64,000 bases of DNA from assembly GCA_946803715.1 (NCBI GenBank), contig CAMPET010000004.1, positions 697,011 through 761,010 on the forward strand. Reading direction: 5' to 3'. The notes under the pieces were generated by a model. It was not told the origin of the DNA. It did no database searches and saw only the letters and a list, made by a program, of their open reading frames with translations. Shown in pieces: positions 49,501-62,395 of this stretch (its first letter is position 1; every line of letters starts with the position of its first letter). The DNA is from Beroe ovata. Lineage: Eukaryota; Ctenophora; Nuda; Beroida; Beroidae. Both the position numbers and the translations under genes were made by a program.

Positions 49501-51311
49501 CGGGTTCCAAAAAACGGTACCTGATTTACCTGGAAACATAGACCATCGGCGGAACATGGTGTCTGTCTCCTGATCTGTCGATTCGGATTTTGTGTCAAGA
49601 GAAATGGTGTCAGAGAGTAGTGACAGCTGGGGAATAATATGATGGAATGTGACAGCCAGCAATCTGAGCTTATAAGTGTGATCACACAGCAATCCTTATA
49701 CCCTGTACACATTATACCCCGCTTATTGGATTTGAGATGACCCTGCCCATACCAAATCCTTGGTGAACCACAATGGTCGTTAGTTCGCCGTATATTGCGG
49801 TATGGTGATTGGTTGCCATATTTGTCACGTGACTTACAATATCATGTGGTATATTTAGTGACCGCTTGCCCTCGTGCGACGGCCGAGGTAGAGAAGAGGC
49901 ATATGATATACACGGTGGCCTGGGAGAAAACAGCTGGGATAGATGTGAGAGATGAAAAACCAGCCCATACACACAGACACACACACAGACACACACGCAC
50001 ACACACATAGACACACAGACACATATACAAATACAAACACCCACACACACACAAACACACACGTCACACACACAGACACTTCCTACAGTTCCAGATAAGA
50101 CCATGATATACTTGGTGTATATTTGTTTTTAGCAAGACACCTGCCAGTCAGTGAAGCCCTACTACTTCACGCAATGAAGGGTTGAAATGCTGTCCGAACC
50201 CGACCGTACGTGGCCAATAAAGACAACGATATTGCACCATGTGATCAGTGAAAACCAATGAGAACCGTGAAAATCGGTCACGTGCACCGTTTATAGTGGT
50301 CTGCGTTGCTAGGGGAGACGAGTTCCAGGATGTGAAAAAAGAGAGAAACTGCAGAATATTTTATCAACTGTTGAGGAGTGATGGGTCACGTGACCCGTAT
50401 AGACCATACCACGTGTGATTGCAACTGAAACATTCGCACTGAACAAGCTGACAAACCGGAGTACTTTATAAACCTTGAAAATCCAACTTCGACCATGGAT
50501 TCACTCCTATAGGGTTTCAGTTCAGCATTTTTCATCGGTGTGAGAGGATGAGGAGAAAACAAGTGTTTGAATGTGTGAAAAGATTTCACCTCATATGAGT
50601 TCTACTCTGATCACGTGACTCAACCTCGTAACCACGTGACTGTAGAAGAGAAAACAACATGTGCTCTGAAATGATCAAGTTTCTCGGAACTTGTTCTGTT
50701 AAAAGGAGAATAGGTAAACGTGCTTCAACCAGTCTGTGATCATTCAAATATCTTAGATTCAAAGTGTCGTCAGATATGATAGTACATGAGTAAAAAATGA
50801 ATAAAATCTTATCTCCTTGTCTAACCGGTTTTTGGCCGAATTCTCACGCGTTTATATTATGAAGGAAGTTGCTTTGTGATCTTTATCGATAGACATTCTA
50901 TTGATAGACATTCTGTCGATAGACATTGCTAAGCTGATACAAGGGCTTATAGGAAAAAAAGAGTCAAAACTACTATAGATACGACTGATGCGTTGTCATG
51001 ATGTCATAACGTCATGATCGGTTGCTATAGCAACCACTCATGTTGCCGTGCACATTTCCATGGTGATTACGGTGCGCGGTGATGCTCCACGTACTAAGTA
51101 CTCAGACACGGATAAATGACCAGACTCCCAGGATAGATTATAATGGTTGATTTGTGCAGTACCCTTTTCACTGTAGAGGGCAGATGCAATGCTCATGACT
51201 GACAACTTGTCAATTGTTACTGTTCAGTCACTGTAGCATCATATGCTACTGACCGAGACTAGACGATTAAATCATGGCATCTGATATCAAGCATGTGTGT
51301 GCGTGCGTGTG

Positions 51312-51355
<44 letters not shown>

Positions 51356-51491
51356 GGTGTGTGTNNNNNNNNNNNNNNNNNNNNNNNNNNNNNNNNNNNN
51401 NNNNNNNNNNNNNNNNNNNNNNNNNNNNNNNNNNNNNNNNNNNNNNNNNNNNNNNNNNNNNNNNNNNNNNNNNNNNNNNNNNNNNNNNNNN

Positions 51492-51522
<31 letters not shown>

Positions 51523-54418
51523 TGAGTGATGAGTAAGCGTAACACAATGTGTGGTCATAATATGCGCTCCTCAGACAAAATAGTGTGACAACACGAGTAA
51601 ATCATTTGTATTACGCAAAATAAGTTCAAATCAAACGAAGCTACAAACCATGAAACCTACGAAGTAGGTAGTACGTGGCGTATCTATTTTTGACATGCAG
51701 TTCACATCAACAGCCCGATATAGTAGTATGAAACCCATACTAGATTATATACTGTGAAATTTGTTAAACACAGTTAATGACAGTCCACACCCAACTTATA
51801 TCTCACACACGCCACACACATATGAGATTTCAGTGTTCTGTAGACAAGCTTGGGCTTGTGATTAACAAAACCAATGCCATGTTTCTGAAGTCCTCATTTC
51901 CAATTAAGATGAACCTTATGCTCGTTGATCTAGATTTAGATGCTTAGGTATCAATACGCCTGACATCCCACTTACCGCGAACATAATAAGTTCCAAAATT
52001 GTGAGGAAATCCTAATAAAAAGTTGAAATCCGAATAATAAAGTTGAAATATAAACCGAGCATAATTCACCTGTCGATCCGCTGTGAGATATGAGATATTC
52101 CTGTAACTTTGACGCTGAGTTAATGACGCTAGGTCCGCTTTCTGACGTGCTGCTGCCGATTTGCTGAGGGATAAGGATATCAGTCGGGAGTGAGGATAGG
52201 AGAGTGAGGATAGGAGAGTGAGGAATGTGATAGGAGAGTGAGGATAGGGGAGTGAGGATGGGAGAGTGAGGATGGGAGAGTGAGGATAGGAGAGTGAGGA
52301 TAGGAGAGTGAGGATAGGAGAGTGAGGATAGGAGAGTGAGGATAGGAGAGTGAGGATAAGAGAGTGAGGATATGAGAGTGAGGACCTCAGCTGATGCCGG
52401 GAAGCGCAATTCATTGGAAAAAGTGATCGGATGGGAATGTTGAACCGATCGAAGACCTAATTCAATTAAAGTCCATCATTTGACTAATGAATAAGTTGAC
52501 TAATGAATAAGTTGACTAACGCTACATGATTTTCGGACAAGAAAATCTCATCACATTTTACTACTATATTCGCGCGATATTTACTCATAGTATTCGGTGT
52601 CACTTCCGTGCTAAACACTCATGCGATAAGGTATGCCGTTACTATTCCCCTGTGAAAATGTTTAAAAATGATGCGACTTGTCCCGTTACAGCGATCTCAT
52701 ATATTGCATTAGCTGCAATCATTTTGCGTGCCCTTGCAGATTATATTTTAAACATGTTTAATCAGGTGGTATATAATATGGACATGGTAAAGCAAACAAC
52801 ATGTGGTTATGGTCCATGAGGACTATAGTAGCATTCTCATGGAAGCTAAGTCGTGTAATCTCCTAATAAAAGTTGGGAAGCTTGGCGCTTGCAACCAGAG
52901 AGTAAGTTTAGTTGGATTCACATTTCACATCTGACTGATATTCTCCACTTACGTCCTACAATTTAGATGCTGCAGTCAATCAATGCATCGAGCGCTGCGC
53001 AAGCTAAAAATAGCATTACTGGAGTACATAATGGGTCCAGCTCCGAGATGGCAACGAGGGGCTCATTTCTGTCTAACAAACAGTCCGTGTTATATATTGG
53101 CATGTTCTCTATATTATATTTTCTTCGATGATAGCAAAATCTTATCGCGTTTTTCTCTCTCCACATTTTACATATATAACCGCTACGTCGAGCCCTATAT
53201 CACCGCGTGACTATCAGTCTGACAATCACGTGACACCCTCCTTGGCTTCCTATTAGTGGAAATAGCACACGTGACCGCCCACAAACTGATAAGAGAGCTA
53301 ACTCAATGACGCTTATTCTTATCAGGTAAGTCAGCGGTATTTATGGATCAGCTACACACGGGGACACTGCTAGAAAACATTATCAAATTTACAAAATATG
53401 AATTGCTACTTGAAAAACCTGAGCTCAGGTTACAGTGTGTTGTGTGACACGGATATTCACGAGTGGGGGAAGGGGGAGGTGTGAATACCGCGGGCCATTC
53501 TGATGCCATTGTTGATTATAATCCATGGTATGAACCAGGATATTATGTTATTAGTCAAACACATATTTAGACTGATTTGGTGAATACATAATATTAGAAC
53601 GAGTGATTAAGACTAGTCGATCAAGCGTGGAGGATGCGATGCTCATTTTCCACGCACGAATACTGAATAGGTATTATTCCTCACAGGAAATCAACGACAA
53701 GGTGGTTAGAGGGAAGTATATGCTACTAAGACGCTCTGCGTGAACGTGATTGATAAACTACTAAACTCCCTTAACACTATTCTAACTGCTGTCTAGATAT
53801 GAGACTTCACTACTCTATAGGACTATTGTGAGAGTGTGTGAAATTCACTGAATTATTCACTGGTCTATTTCGAAAATCATGTGGCCCGTCACTATGGTGC
53901 CTTTAGCCTGTCACCATGGCACCAGCACCCCGTCACTATGACACCAGCACCCCGTCACTATGTGTATACTCACTGGTTTCTGTTCAGGAAGGGAGGATTC
54001 AGGAGACATGGGCGATGAAGTTATGTCGTGTTTCTGTTCTCTTTCTTTGTACTGACAGCTGTACTGACACTGTGGAAATGTGGAGAGTGTGACTGTGAGT
54101 GAGATGACACATTTCGAAATTAGTGAGATCATTATTTAGTGAGATAAATATTCACGATTAAGTGAGAGATTTGGGTACGGAATACCCAATGTCCGTAATA
54201 CCCAACAGAGATAACCGAGTTATTGTTACCGTCCATGATTCATGTCATACCTGTGAGAAGAAGGGTTCAGCCCCGCCGTACTGGCGCCATTCTCCCTGAC
54301 TAGTCACGTGACTAATATCCTGCATCTTATTGTTGCTGTGGTGGTCCTTGTTCGTTGCCTGGTAACCAAGCCACGGAGTCCTTGTCGGCAGTGGGTATTC
54401 GTAGTGGGCTTGTGACAT
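43933..54418 (-). CDS. Dlx-like homeobox transcription factor (ANTP class)
   Basis: Exons in transcript order: 54251-54418 (ATG at 54418), 53974-54069, then either 52070-52163 or 49530-49626, 47858-47934, 47015-47171, 45616-45767, 45463-45513, 43933-44031. The homeodomain spans two exons: KKRKPRTCFSVGQMLVLENT, FQQTKYVSITDRGKLAGSLG, LTDSQIK|VWFQNRRSKWRK, with Gln50 and Asn51. Best visible likeness is to Dlx: a preceding GKxKK, RKPRT, FQQTxY, SLGLTxxQ and RSK after WFQN. The intron between IK and VWFQN is also where Dlx genes are split, as I recall. Other ANTP families (Msx, Bar, NK) fit less well. The N-terminal part is Ser/Thr/Pro-rich; the C-terminal exon ends with FFWPNAPHHHQ. The 3' end is uncertain: the nearest acceptor (43893) brings an immediate in-frame TGA. 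Introns are up to several kb and rich in TCACGTGA. Confidence 0.8.
45808..45916. repeat. 31-bp minisatellite with embedded CACGTG, intron of the homeobox gene
   Basis: Units of CCTTATTGCACGTGTGTTTG + GGTGTGGTTTT occur three and a half times starting at 45808. It lies 40 bp from the 3' splice site of the homeodomain exon (exon high end 45767). Each unit except the second carries CACGTG. Confidence 0.85.
46477..46534. repeat. (TG)n microsatellite
   Basis: TG dinucleotide run with a single TGCG interruption, in an intron of the homeobox gene. It generates false Val/Cys and Thr/His open frames. Confidence 0.9.
46901..47020. repeat. 40-bp tandem repeat overlapping a homeobox-gene splice donor
   Basis: Three 40-bp units start at 46901, 46941 and 46981 (GTGTGCAATAACYCGCGCGG + T(T/C)CC..ACTCACC(T)GAG). 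The third overlaps the 5' splice site of exon 47015-47171 (minus-strand CTCG|GTGAGTAG). The other two units repeat a donor-like CTCAG|GTGAGT 40 and 80 bp downstream in the intron. Confidence 0.85.
49970..50092. repeat. (CA)n microsatellite, interrupted
   Basis: CACA-rich tract with CAGA and CACG interruptions in an intron of the homeobox gene. It produces false Cys/Val frames on the minus strand. Confidence 0.85.
51021..51034. promoter_or_regulatory. Palindromic X-box-like site (RFX type), candidate
   Basis: GGTTGCTATAGCAACC (51020-51035) is a perfect 16-bp palindrome that fits the RFX X-box pattern GTTRCC-RGYAAC. It lies in a large intron of the homeobox gene. A weaker half-site (CCATAGCAACC) occurs near 47643. 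Function is unproven. Confidence 0.35.
51292..51531. repeat. (TG)n microsatellite with assembly gap 51365-51491
   Basis: TG runs flank 127 Ns on both sides. The gap is within the repeat and within an intron of the homeobox gene, so no coding sequence is lost. Confidence 0.95.
52187..52384. repeat. 15-bp minisatellite GAGAGTGAGGATAGG
   Basis: About thirteen units of (G/A)GAGAGTGAGGATAG with minor variants. On the minus strand it forms CTATCCTCACTCTC, a long pyrimidine-rich tract ending about 25 bp before the candidate alternative exon 52070-52163. It could serve as, or interfere with, that exon's branch/pyrimidine region. Confidence 0.9.
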
Positions 54419-57400
54419 GTGCACAACACTATCATGATATACGGAGATGTTATACAGGGATGTTATACGGGGATGTTATATGACGTTATAATCATAACTG
54501 TGATATATCATAGTAGGGGTGAAACTATGGGGATGTGAGGTAGAGCGTTCGAGCAAAATAAAATGCTCTTCCCGAGTAAATATTAAAAAAAACTTAACAA
54601 TGACTTAACTTAAGTTAATATTACAGCTGCGAATGTGTAAAAGAAAAGGCCCAGTTTATTCCAAAACAATTGCGATTGGTCAATGGTCATGAATATTGAA
54701 TGTAAGCGCGTTATAAAGAGGTAATAAACTCAAAATTTAATTAGCTTTATATTGCGCGGCGGAGGCCCCCATATTTTTCAGGTTTGTTGATTTGGGAGAA
54801 ATCAAGATTACTTGAAATGATTTAATGACAGCACACGGACTATACCTAGCCGTGATATTTTTATCAGTAATAAAGCAAAAGGTACAGAAATATTTTCCCT
54901 TCATATAAGGCGTGAGTGATGTAGGAAAAATTCAGGACCAATTATCGCAATTATGTGGCATTTAGGAACGATGCTAACTGCTGTTTAATAATAGAAACGA
55001 TATTACGAGGAAAACCTTTTTGAGTGATTGGGATTGCGTCTGCTATTTCTATAATATTTGACAGTTGTGACGGTTATGGGAAACAATAGCTATCAAAAGA
55101 TGAAGAATCTCATTAACACCATTCGTTATACGACATGCGCTATAAATCATGTTTCACAATCCATGCTTTATGAAAAAACTTAAATTTTCGGTTCAACACT
55201 CAACAGTTAAAATTTCCTGGTGGTAACAGTAAATTCAGTATTTTATCTGACTTTTTAGTTAAATTACTTAAAAAGCATTTCAAAGTACGAGGAGGAGTGA
55301 AATGAAAAAGTAGGATGGCGTGAGTTTTATATCATGAGGTTGTCATGGTAACATGAAACCGGTCATAGATACACCAATGATATATAGTGTTCAGAAATCA
55401 GATAAGAATTCTGATAACGGAATATAGGCGGAAAAGCTAGAGCTGGTGTTCTGTTGGGTTAGAGGATCAGATGGTTATTGGTTATAGAGTGGTGGCTGCA
55501 GGAAAATTAGGATTTTCTTTGCCAAATTCTCTTAGCATCTAAAATATGTTTAACAGTCACTATTGCTAATAAAAATCACATTAAGGGTAGTTAATGATCG
55601 CTAATCAATCAATTATAATTATTTCAAGCTTATCAATATGTGCATAATGGATAATATGGATACAAATTTACCGATGGATGAAAAAGGCGCGGATACAATT
55701 GTGGATAAAAAAGCGTGGATATAAAGGCGTGGATATAAAGGCGTGGATAATAATGAATCTCAAATGAAAGGTAACACGTGGTGCTCGATACAAAATTCCC
55801 GTACAAATTCCCGATACAAAATTCCTGTGCAATTACCGAGATAAACAGACGTAAAGGTAGAAGGCGTAAAAGGACGGGCACTAAATGTCACGAAATAACA
55901 ATATGTAAATGCAAGCTACGATAGATTTTTCCTCTTAAATTAGTTTACTGATCGAATCTGCGAAAATATATAACACTCACCCGAAGCTATGGGGTCTGTT
56001 TATAAAAGAAATAATATATGCACACAAAAAATGCAACTTTTTAACGTCAAGTATTACCTGATGTAGGGAGCTTATCATAATTAACATTGGGATACATACC
56101 CTTGTGTATGTTTGCGGGCTATCAGGAAAATGAGGCTGTTTCTAAATTGATTATCAATGAAAGAATCTGATCCATCGAGCTCATAGGTACACTCTTTATG
56201 AGTTTATAGGACTATCTATCATAATATTCTCATTACTCAGCTTGTTTGATGAGTGCAGCAATCAACCTGATCGAATTATCTGTCGAGTCGAGAATTCGAT
56301 GAGCTTTTTTTAAAAAAAGAAATGATTCCCTATTCAAATGACACCGCAAAAAGGCATAGGTTTTAAAACTTAATCCAATAAATTTTATTGATTCGCAGTT
56401 TTACATTTGGTCGAGGAAAAAGGGCTCCGCAACATACGCGGAAACTCATTATAATTTAAAATTATGGCGCTACAGCGAGACAGCTTGGGAATTCTGATTC
56501 TCAGACGAATATGATAGTGACTTGCGCTGCAAACACAAAATTAGCATTCTGCCGTTGTAAGATTGTAATCAGGTGAAAATCCGAAACATCGAAATATTGG
56601 CGACATATAGCACTGCATATTTTGGTGAAAACTTATCGCAACGACACGGGAATATGGCTAGAAAATGAGGAAAATGTTTCCGACAACTAAGCTCTGTCCA
56701 ACTAAGCTATATTCAACTCAAATTCGTCAACTCGAAGCATACAAAACGTCTCGCACTTGAATGTATTAGTGGAATGCCAAAACCGAAAAGAATTTTGCTC
56801 AAATATTTTATCAGCAGGCGAGAGAAAAGAAAACACGAGTCCGAATGATTATTATTAGAATCCCAAAGAATGAATGACCTCCGTATATACGGCTAGCCCA
56901 GGATTATGATTAAACACGTGGAACGTGTGAAATATTCGGAAAAGTGCCGGATTGAAATCATATCGGTCATATACGCGCACGTCTAAAACTGCCTAACACG
57001 CGCATTTCTGGCCGGCATGTCGAGTTCCGCAATCATTGCAGTACATACCTCGGGGCTTGTTAAATTGGATTTCCAATATTTCATTGTTTTAAATCGATAA
57101 TCGTCATATATACGCGATAAGCGCTCATGATGGCGAGTCATTGCTACACACCGATATATATGATAACGTTTCACTTTCGGAGAATTCATTCCCCAGTATA
57201 TGAGGCGAGACTTCGCATGAACGTTGCAGGAATTACTGCCTGCCTCCGTGACAAATTGATATATACCGAGAGGGCGCATGATTTAATTTGATTACGTGAA
57301 AATTCGTATATATCGCGTGTGCGTTTATCAAGTACTTAATCAGGTACTTAACAACGTGCAATAATAAGGTACTTAGGTTCACCGCGGAGAATTGTCGGTG

Positions 57401-57573
57401 TTGTAACGAGCCAAATAACACAGCTGTGTCACGCTGTGTGTGTGTCATGGTAGTCGGTCATTTGACCTAACTGGACATTTGGCCAAATGACCTAGAATCG
57501 TGTGTCATTGGGCAATTGCAGCGTGCGTGCGCGCGAACGCGGGAAATTACATTCGAGTTCGAATTATTCAAGA
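54419..57573. other. Upstream flank of the homeobox gene, no gene seen
   Basis: AT-rich non-coding DNA with no supported exon on either strand. The homeobox promoter should lie near 54420-54600; short GATGTTATAC repeats (about 54445-54485) sit immediately upstream of its ATG. Stop codons are frequent in all frames beyond that. Confidence 0.55.
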
Positions 57574-57681
57574 AGCACTACCTATAGGAGTAGCACTACC
57601 TATAGGAGTAGCACTACCTATAGGAGTAGCACTACCTATAGGAGTAGCACTACCTATAGGAGTAGCACTACCTATAGGAGT
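57574..57681. repeat. 18-bp minisatellite, six exact units
   Basis: AGCACTACCTATAGGAGT is repeated six times without variation from 57574 to 57681. Being a multiple of three it keeps frames open (Ala-Leu-Pro-Ile-Gly-Val), but no start or splice context supports translation. The exact identity suggests recent expansion. Confidence 0.95.
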
Positions 57682-57699
57682 GATTTGTACTTAATGAAA

Positions 57700-58700
57700 A
57701 AACGCCCGGTCCGTTAAAAACAGAGGGTGAAAAAGTTATGTTCAGAAAAGGTTATGATCCGATTTTGAATAAAAATATCGAATAAAGTAATGAATATTCC
57801 TCAAAAAGGAGGAAACAAAAACTGTTTCTCGGCCGCCGCGTAGCGCACGATCTGAACATATGGATAAAAGGAAACACAACCATATATTTTACATTGTTAA
57901 GGTACCAACCTCAGCTCTATATATATTATCCAACACTGCATAATATATATATCGGGCCGTGGCGTTGACTAAGGAAGTGTCAGTATAAGATATGATGTTA
58001 CAATATACGGTATATATTGGGTAACTATGGGAACTTAAGACCATTGTCCGGTGCTTCTGTAACGCTTCATGGCAGAATGGAAAATACCGGCAAAAAGCAG
58101 CTCCTCGCCTACTCAATACTCATGATATAGCGATCTGATGATGGGGTTAGATTAATGACAGATAATGGATAATGCACATATATCCACCTTATCCATTGGA
58201 TATATATCCCATTGGCTGTATATATGTGACGATATATCAAACTAATGTGGAGCTGCGTTATGAGAACACCCAATTTATGAGACTTCAGAGATGGGAAAAG
58301 AGATATTCTAACTTACTTTGTATCAACTCGACTCAACACGAAAAGGCTAGGGACTTACAACAGGCTTAGATCAAGTAGGTAGTTCTTATGTGAGGGTGCA
58401 ATTATCATAATGTGCCATGAGAGAGTCAAATGCTCCAAGCTCTATAACCGAGGTGTGACAACCAATAACCATACATTACATCACACTATCTCGCCATGGT
58501 TTCAAGTATCACACAATCAGTCACACAATATCACGCCCTATCGCGCCATGTCACACCACTCTCACACCGATACTCCGTGCCCCACACGCTCTACCCCCCC
58601 TGAACCAGGATTCCTGTTCCTCATGTCTCCGGGATATGACGTAACATACGATGGCGGTGATTTTATTTTGTGTGTGTGTGTGCGCGCGTGTGTGTGTCTG
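57700..58700. other. Non-coding stretch
   Basis: AT-rich sequence with many ATAT tracts, then a TCACAC-rich patch (58450-58570) and a TG microsatellite (58668-58700). No exon was found. Confidence 0.5.
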
Positions 58701-58701
58701 T

Positions 58702-59206
58702 GTTCCGGAAAGTACCATGGAATGAACTTGACTAAACAAGGTCTTCCTTTTGAGTATGTGCGAAATTGTTGCCCTAAATACACCAAATAATAATATAATG
58801 TTACCTGTCTCAACCGTTTCATCTTATCAGCTTTTGCTAATGCGATTTAAATGGTATGAAGGAAGGAGTACAGTGGGCGAATGAGTAATGTGATTTATGA
58901 AGGAGCAAAATATATATAAATGAGTTTGTTGAGCGCCAACCCCGGTANGTGTGTGTGTGTGTGTTCCGGAAAGTACCATGGAATTAACTTGACTAAACAA
59001 GGTCTTCCTTTTGAGTATGTGCGAAATTGTTGCCCTAAATACACCACATAATAATATAATGTTACCTGTCTCAAACGTTTCATCTTATCAGCTTTTGCTA
59101 ATGCGATTTAAATGGTATGAAGGAAGGAGAACAGTGGGCGAATGAGTAATGTGATTTATGAAGGAGCAAAATATATAAATGAGTTTGTTGAGCGCCAACC
59201 CCGGTA
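58702..59206. repeat. Tandem direct duplication of about 246 bp (58702-58947 and 58962-59206)
   Basis: Both copies run from TGTTCCGGAAAGTACCATGG to GAGCGCCAACCCCGGTA and differ at few positions (for example GAATGAAC/GAATTAAC, CAAATAAT/CACATAAT). An N at 58948 separates them, next to TG repeats. Possibly one locus assembled twice. Confidence 0.9.
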
Positions 59207-59319
59207 CACACGCAAGACAGAAACAATGATTACAAGGAGATAAAACTAGTCGTGGGAAGAGCAGCCCTGTCCAATGAGGACCCAGCTCGTCCAGATGGTA
59301 ACCATGGTAACACGGTATT

Positions 59320-59382
59320 CGCATCACGTGTTGGTAACACGTGATCACGTCATATGACCACGTCATATGACCACGTCATCCT
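59320..59382. promoter_or_regulatory. Clustered CACGTG/CACGTCA motifs
   Basis: CATCACGTGTTGGTAACACG, then TGATCACGTCA and tandem CATATGACCACGT units form a 60-bp cluster of E-box and CRE-half-like sites, next to ATGGTAACCATGGTAACA. No flanking gene start is identified, so function is open. Confidence 0.35.
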
Positions 59383-60126
59383 CGCGCTCTAAATACACGG
59401 TTGTAGACGGAATATATATATACTAGTTACTAAACACTAGATGAGAACGTTGTGAATTAAGGCGGGCACACCCCAAAACGGTTTGATTAGGAATTTAGTT
59501 AGATACAATCTGGATAAAGAGGTATTAGGTAGGTAAAGTAGTCAAAACACGAAGTTCTTTCGAAGCTAAGTTACTTTTTCAAATGCTAAATTGAAACTAA
59601 GATATAGTTACACTTTCGTGTTAAATTATAGTACCAAAAACAGGAAATTCAATCAAAAAATGTCAGGCTGTAATATGTGAGGACTGAACATGGCTTTCAT
59701 CAATAACTTCACAACTCACAACACATACTCATATTTCGCACTACATAATATTGTGCTCTACTACTATCATCCCGAGATACGCAGGGCGACAGAGTACACT
59801 TTTCCTCGCTAGAGTGATCCATGTCAACACATGTTGTCACAAGGTGTAGTAGTATAGTGCTAGCAGATCGATCATCCTCCCACCAAAATACTATGTGTGT
59901 TCGAATAGTAGGTACGAAAATAATATGACACTATTCACAACCATGATTGCGCGATATGGGAATAGAATGCTCTGTGGGTTGGAGTTCCGTGCACTCCAAT
60001 CTTATCGCCAAAATCATCCTATCAGGAGTGACATTTTCAACATGAAAAGCATCGTCATCATGTCACTCAACTATATAAACAGCGCTACGATTTACCTATA
60101 CGACCTAAAGTAGAATATGTACATAC

Positions 60127-60221
60127 CTCATGGGCTTGCGGCGGATCGAAATAATTGGCACCATGAATAGTTGGCAACCAACTCCATGTTTTTTGATTAG
60201 ACTCCACACACCTATACCTGT
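60127..60221 (-). other. Possible orphan exon
   Basis: A minus-strand stretch between acceptor TTTGAACAG and donor GAG|GTATGT codes YRCVESNQKTWSWLPTIHGA + NYFDPPQAHE in its only open frame. Both splice signals are good. It does not join in phase to the homeobox start exon and no partner exon was identified. It may be chance or an exon of an unseen gene. Confidence 0.3.
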
Positions 60222-62395
60222 TCAAAGATAACCACATACTAGCTATATAAATGTTCGACTTTCTGTCTAGTGAAGGAGATGGACTCACCGAAAAATGACA
60301 CTCAATATACACGGTGATTATAGCACTTGATTATAGTTCATTATATAAACAACAACAGTTTTACAATATAGCTTTTGCTCCCTTTCTTTCTCTCCAAATT
60401 CTGCACTGCGATGCACAAGGGTCTGCAGATGGGACACTAATTAAGTCATTATAATCATGTATTCGCCAATTATATATGAGTTTAACTTGGTTCATAGCGA
60501 TACTGGAAAACGAAAACATGATCTATGTTGATAATGCCATGGGGCAGTGTTGACCGCATAGATCTAAAGAGAGTTTTCTGACACTCCCCTTAAATTGCAG
60601 AGTCTGTATAATATGGAGTCCTAGAGAGCGGGGAAGCGGGATAAGAATTAGGATTCTCGTCGACCCTGTAGCCCTTCCCCTGTTTCTAAATCACGGATAC
60701 ATACACATGAAAATTTAGTCTCTGCAAAAAACAAACAATATATTTATTGAAAATCGGCTCACAATCTAAACTTTTCTCGCAGCGATCGAATATAACAGGG
60801 GTCGATGAAGCAACAAATTTAACACAAAGGATTGAAACACGATGAAGCAAAGAAAATAAGGCAGGATTGACTAGAATCATTGAATAGACTTTTGCCAATA
60901 TGGTCTAATTGAATTTTAAAAAAATCTCAGTGCAATATATTGGCCGAATGAAACAAAAATGTTGAAAAACGGTTGAAAATATTGATCAAACAGCAATTCT
61001 TACACAACGCAGGCAATCCGAAAGTGAATCATGCCAGCAAGACAAACAGTAGTGGGAAATCAAACAAAAAGTTGTCAGAAGGAAGAAGCAGAGAGGGAGT
61101 AGGAAACCTTTCGGTCAGGAAGTATACGTGTTCGACGGCCGCGTCTAACTCGCATGGCTAGCTAAATATAGCTCAATCCACATGCGACCCCGGAAACGGC
61201 TCGAAAACGAGATAGCCACCAGCAGTAACTGAACCCCAACAGTGCCACGGAATAGCCGCTATATGCTGGCAATCTGTGCAGTACAAAATATGTTGTCGAC
61301 ATGGAAATTCTAAATTTTTCATGATACTAATTTTTAGTAATCCTTATAAAGTCGTGATCGCCGATAACAGATGATGGGATGATATATATACAAAAATTAC
61401 AGGATCTTTGACAGGTGTGAGAGGGAGAAGGAGAGGGAGAAAGAGAGACAAGGAGGGAGAGCTAGGGGTTGAAAGGAGTAGAAGACTATGGTAGATGCTG
61501 TGGTAGGATGTGAGTGACACGGCATGGTCAGACAAGAGAGGAAGTGACTCAGAGAGATTGGACAAGGCGGAGAGCCGTTCTCTCTCTCTCAAGGAGAAGA
61601 GAGATTGAGAGTGTCATTGTAATAGACAGTGTTAGACAGAAAGAGGGGATTATTTAGAACTGACAAAGAATTGTAAAAAATACAAGATAAATATTCATCA
61701 TCCATATCACCTTCGGTCATATATATGACATATTCGTCAGTATATTTCCCATGAAATGATTACGTATCAAATGATTTTCCCCCCTTATTTTTTTCGTATT
61801 TTAACACTCCCCTCCTCTTTCCACTTTATCTCATAACAGCTACAAGATCGCACGTGACTATAACACGATTGCAGATAAACGTCGGTCACATAAACGCACA
61901 AAAAACGCATGACCACGCCCAAGTCACACTCACGAGGATCAACGCACACATCGCAGTAGCTCCACTTGCACAAAGTTCAACATTAGACACAAAACGCACA
62001 CATCAAGAAGATGCTATGTGCTATGCATGGTATCAAGTATGGTGTTGCCAAGATAACACTGCACTATGTCACGTGATTTTAGGAAAGGGAGAAAAACGCC
62101 ATGCCTGTCACCACACGCTCATATGGTCATACACAAGTGTCTTACACAGCTAAGTGTGGTGAGTGGTTACGCACACATAGAATATAGATAGAGATAATCG
62201 TGAACAATTCCCCACACTTTTTTGACAGATAGTATCTCACTATCTCATACAGTGCTCGGAAGTGGGTTCAGGGAAGGGTCGACAATCCTGTCATTCCAAA
62301 GATAACAACACGACACTTTTCATGGGGCCACATAGTATAGTTCTGCTCTTCGAGTGGAAAAGCAACAAAATGGAGGGGGTAATAGAGACTGAGGA
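60222..62395. other. Gene-poor stretch
   Basis: AT-rich DNA with a GAGAGA-rich purine tract (61410-61480 and 61575-61610). No supported exon on either strand, apart from being the 3' flank of the gene ending at 62396. Confidence 0.5.

Noticed and set aside
51259-51558. His/Thr and Val/Cys open frames around the N run
   Set aside because: Translation of (TG)n repeats through Ns, not genes.
52187-52384. Regular repeat array that superficially resembles a CRISPR
   Set aside because: A 15-bp minisatellite with no spacers, in a eukaryotic intron.
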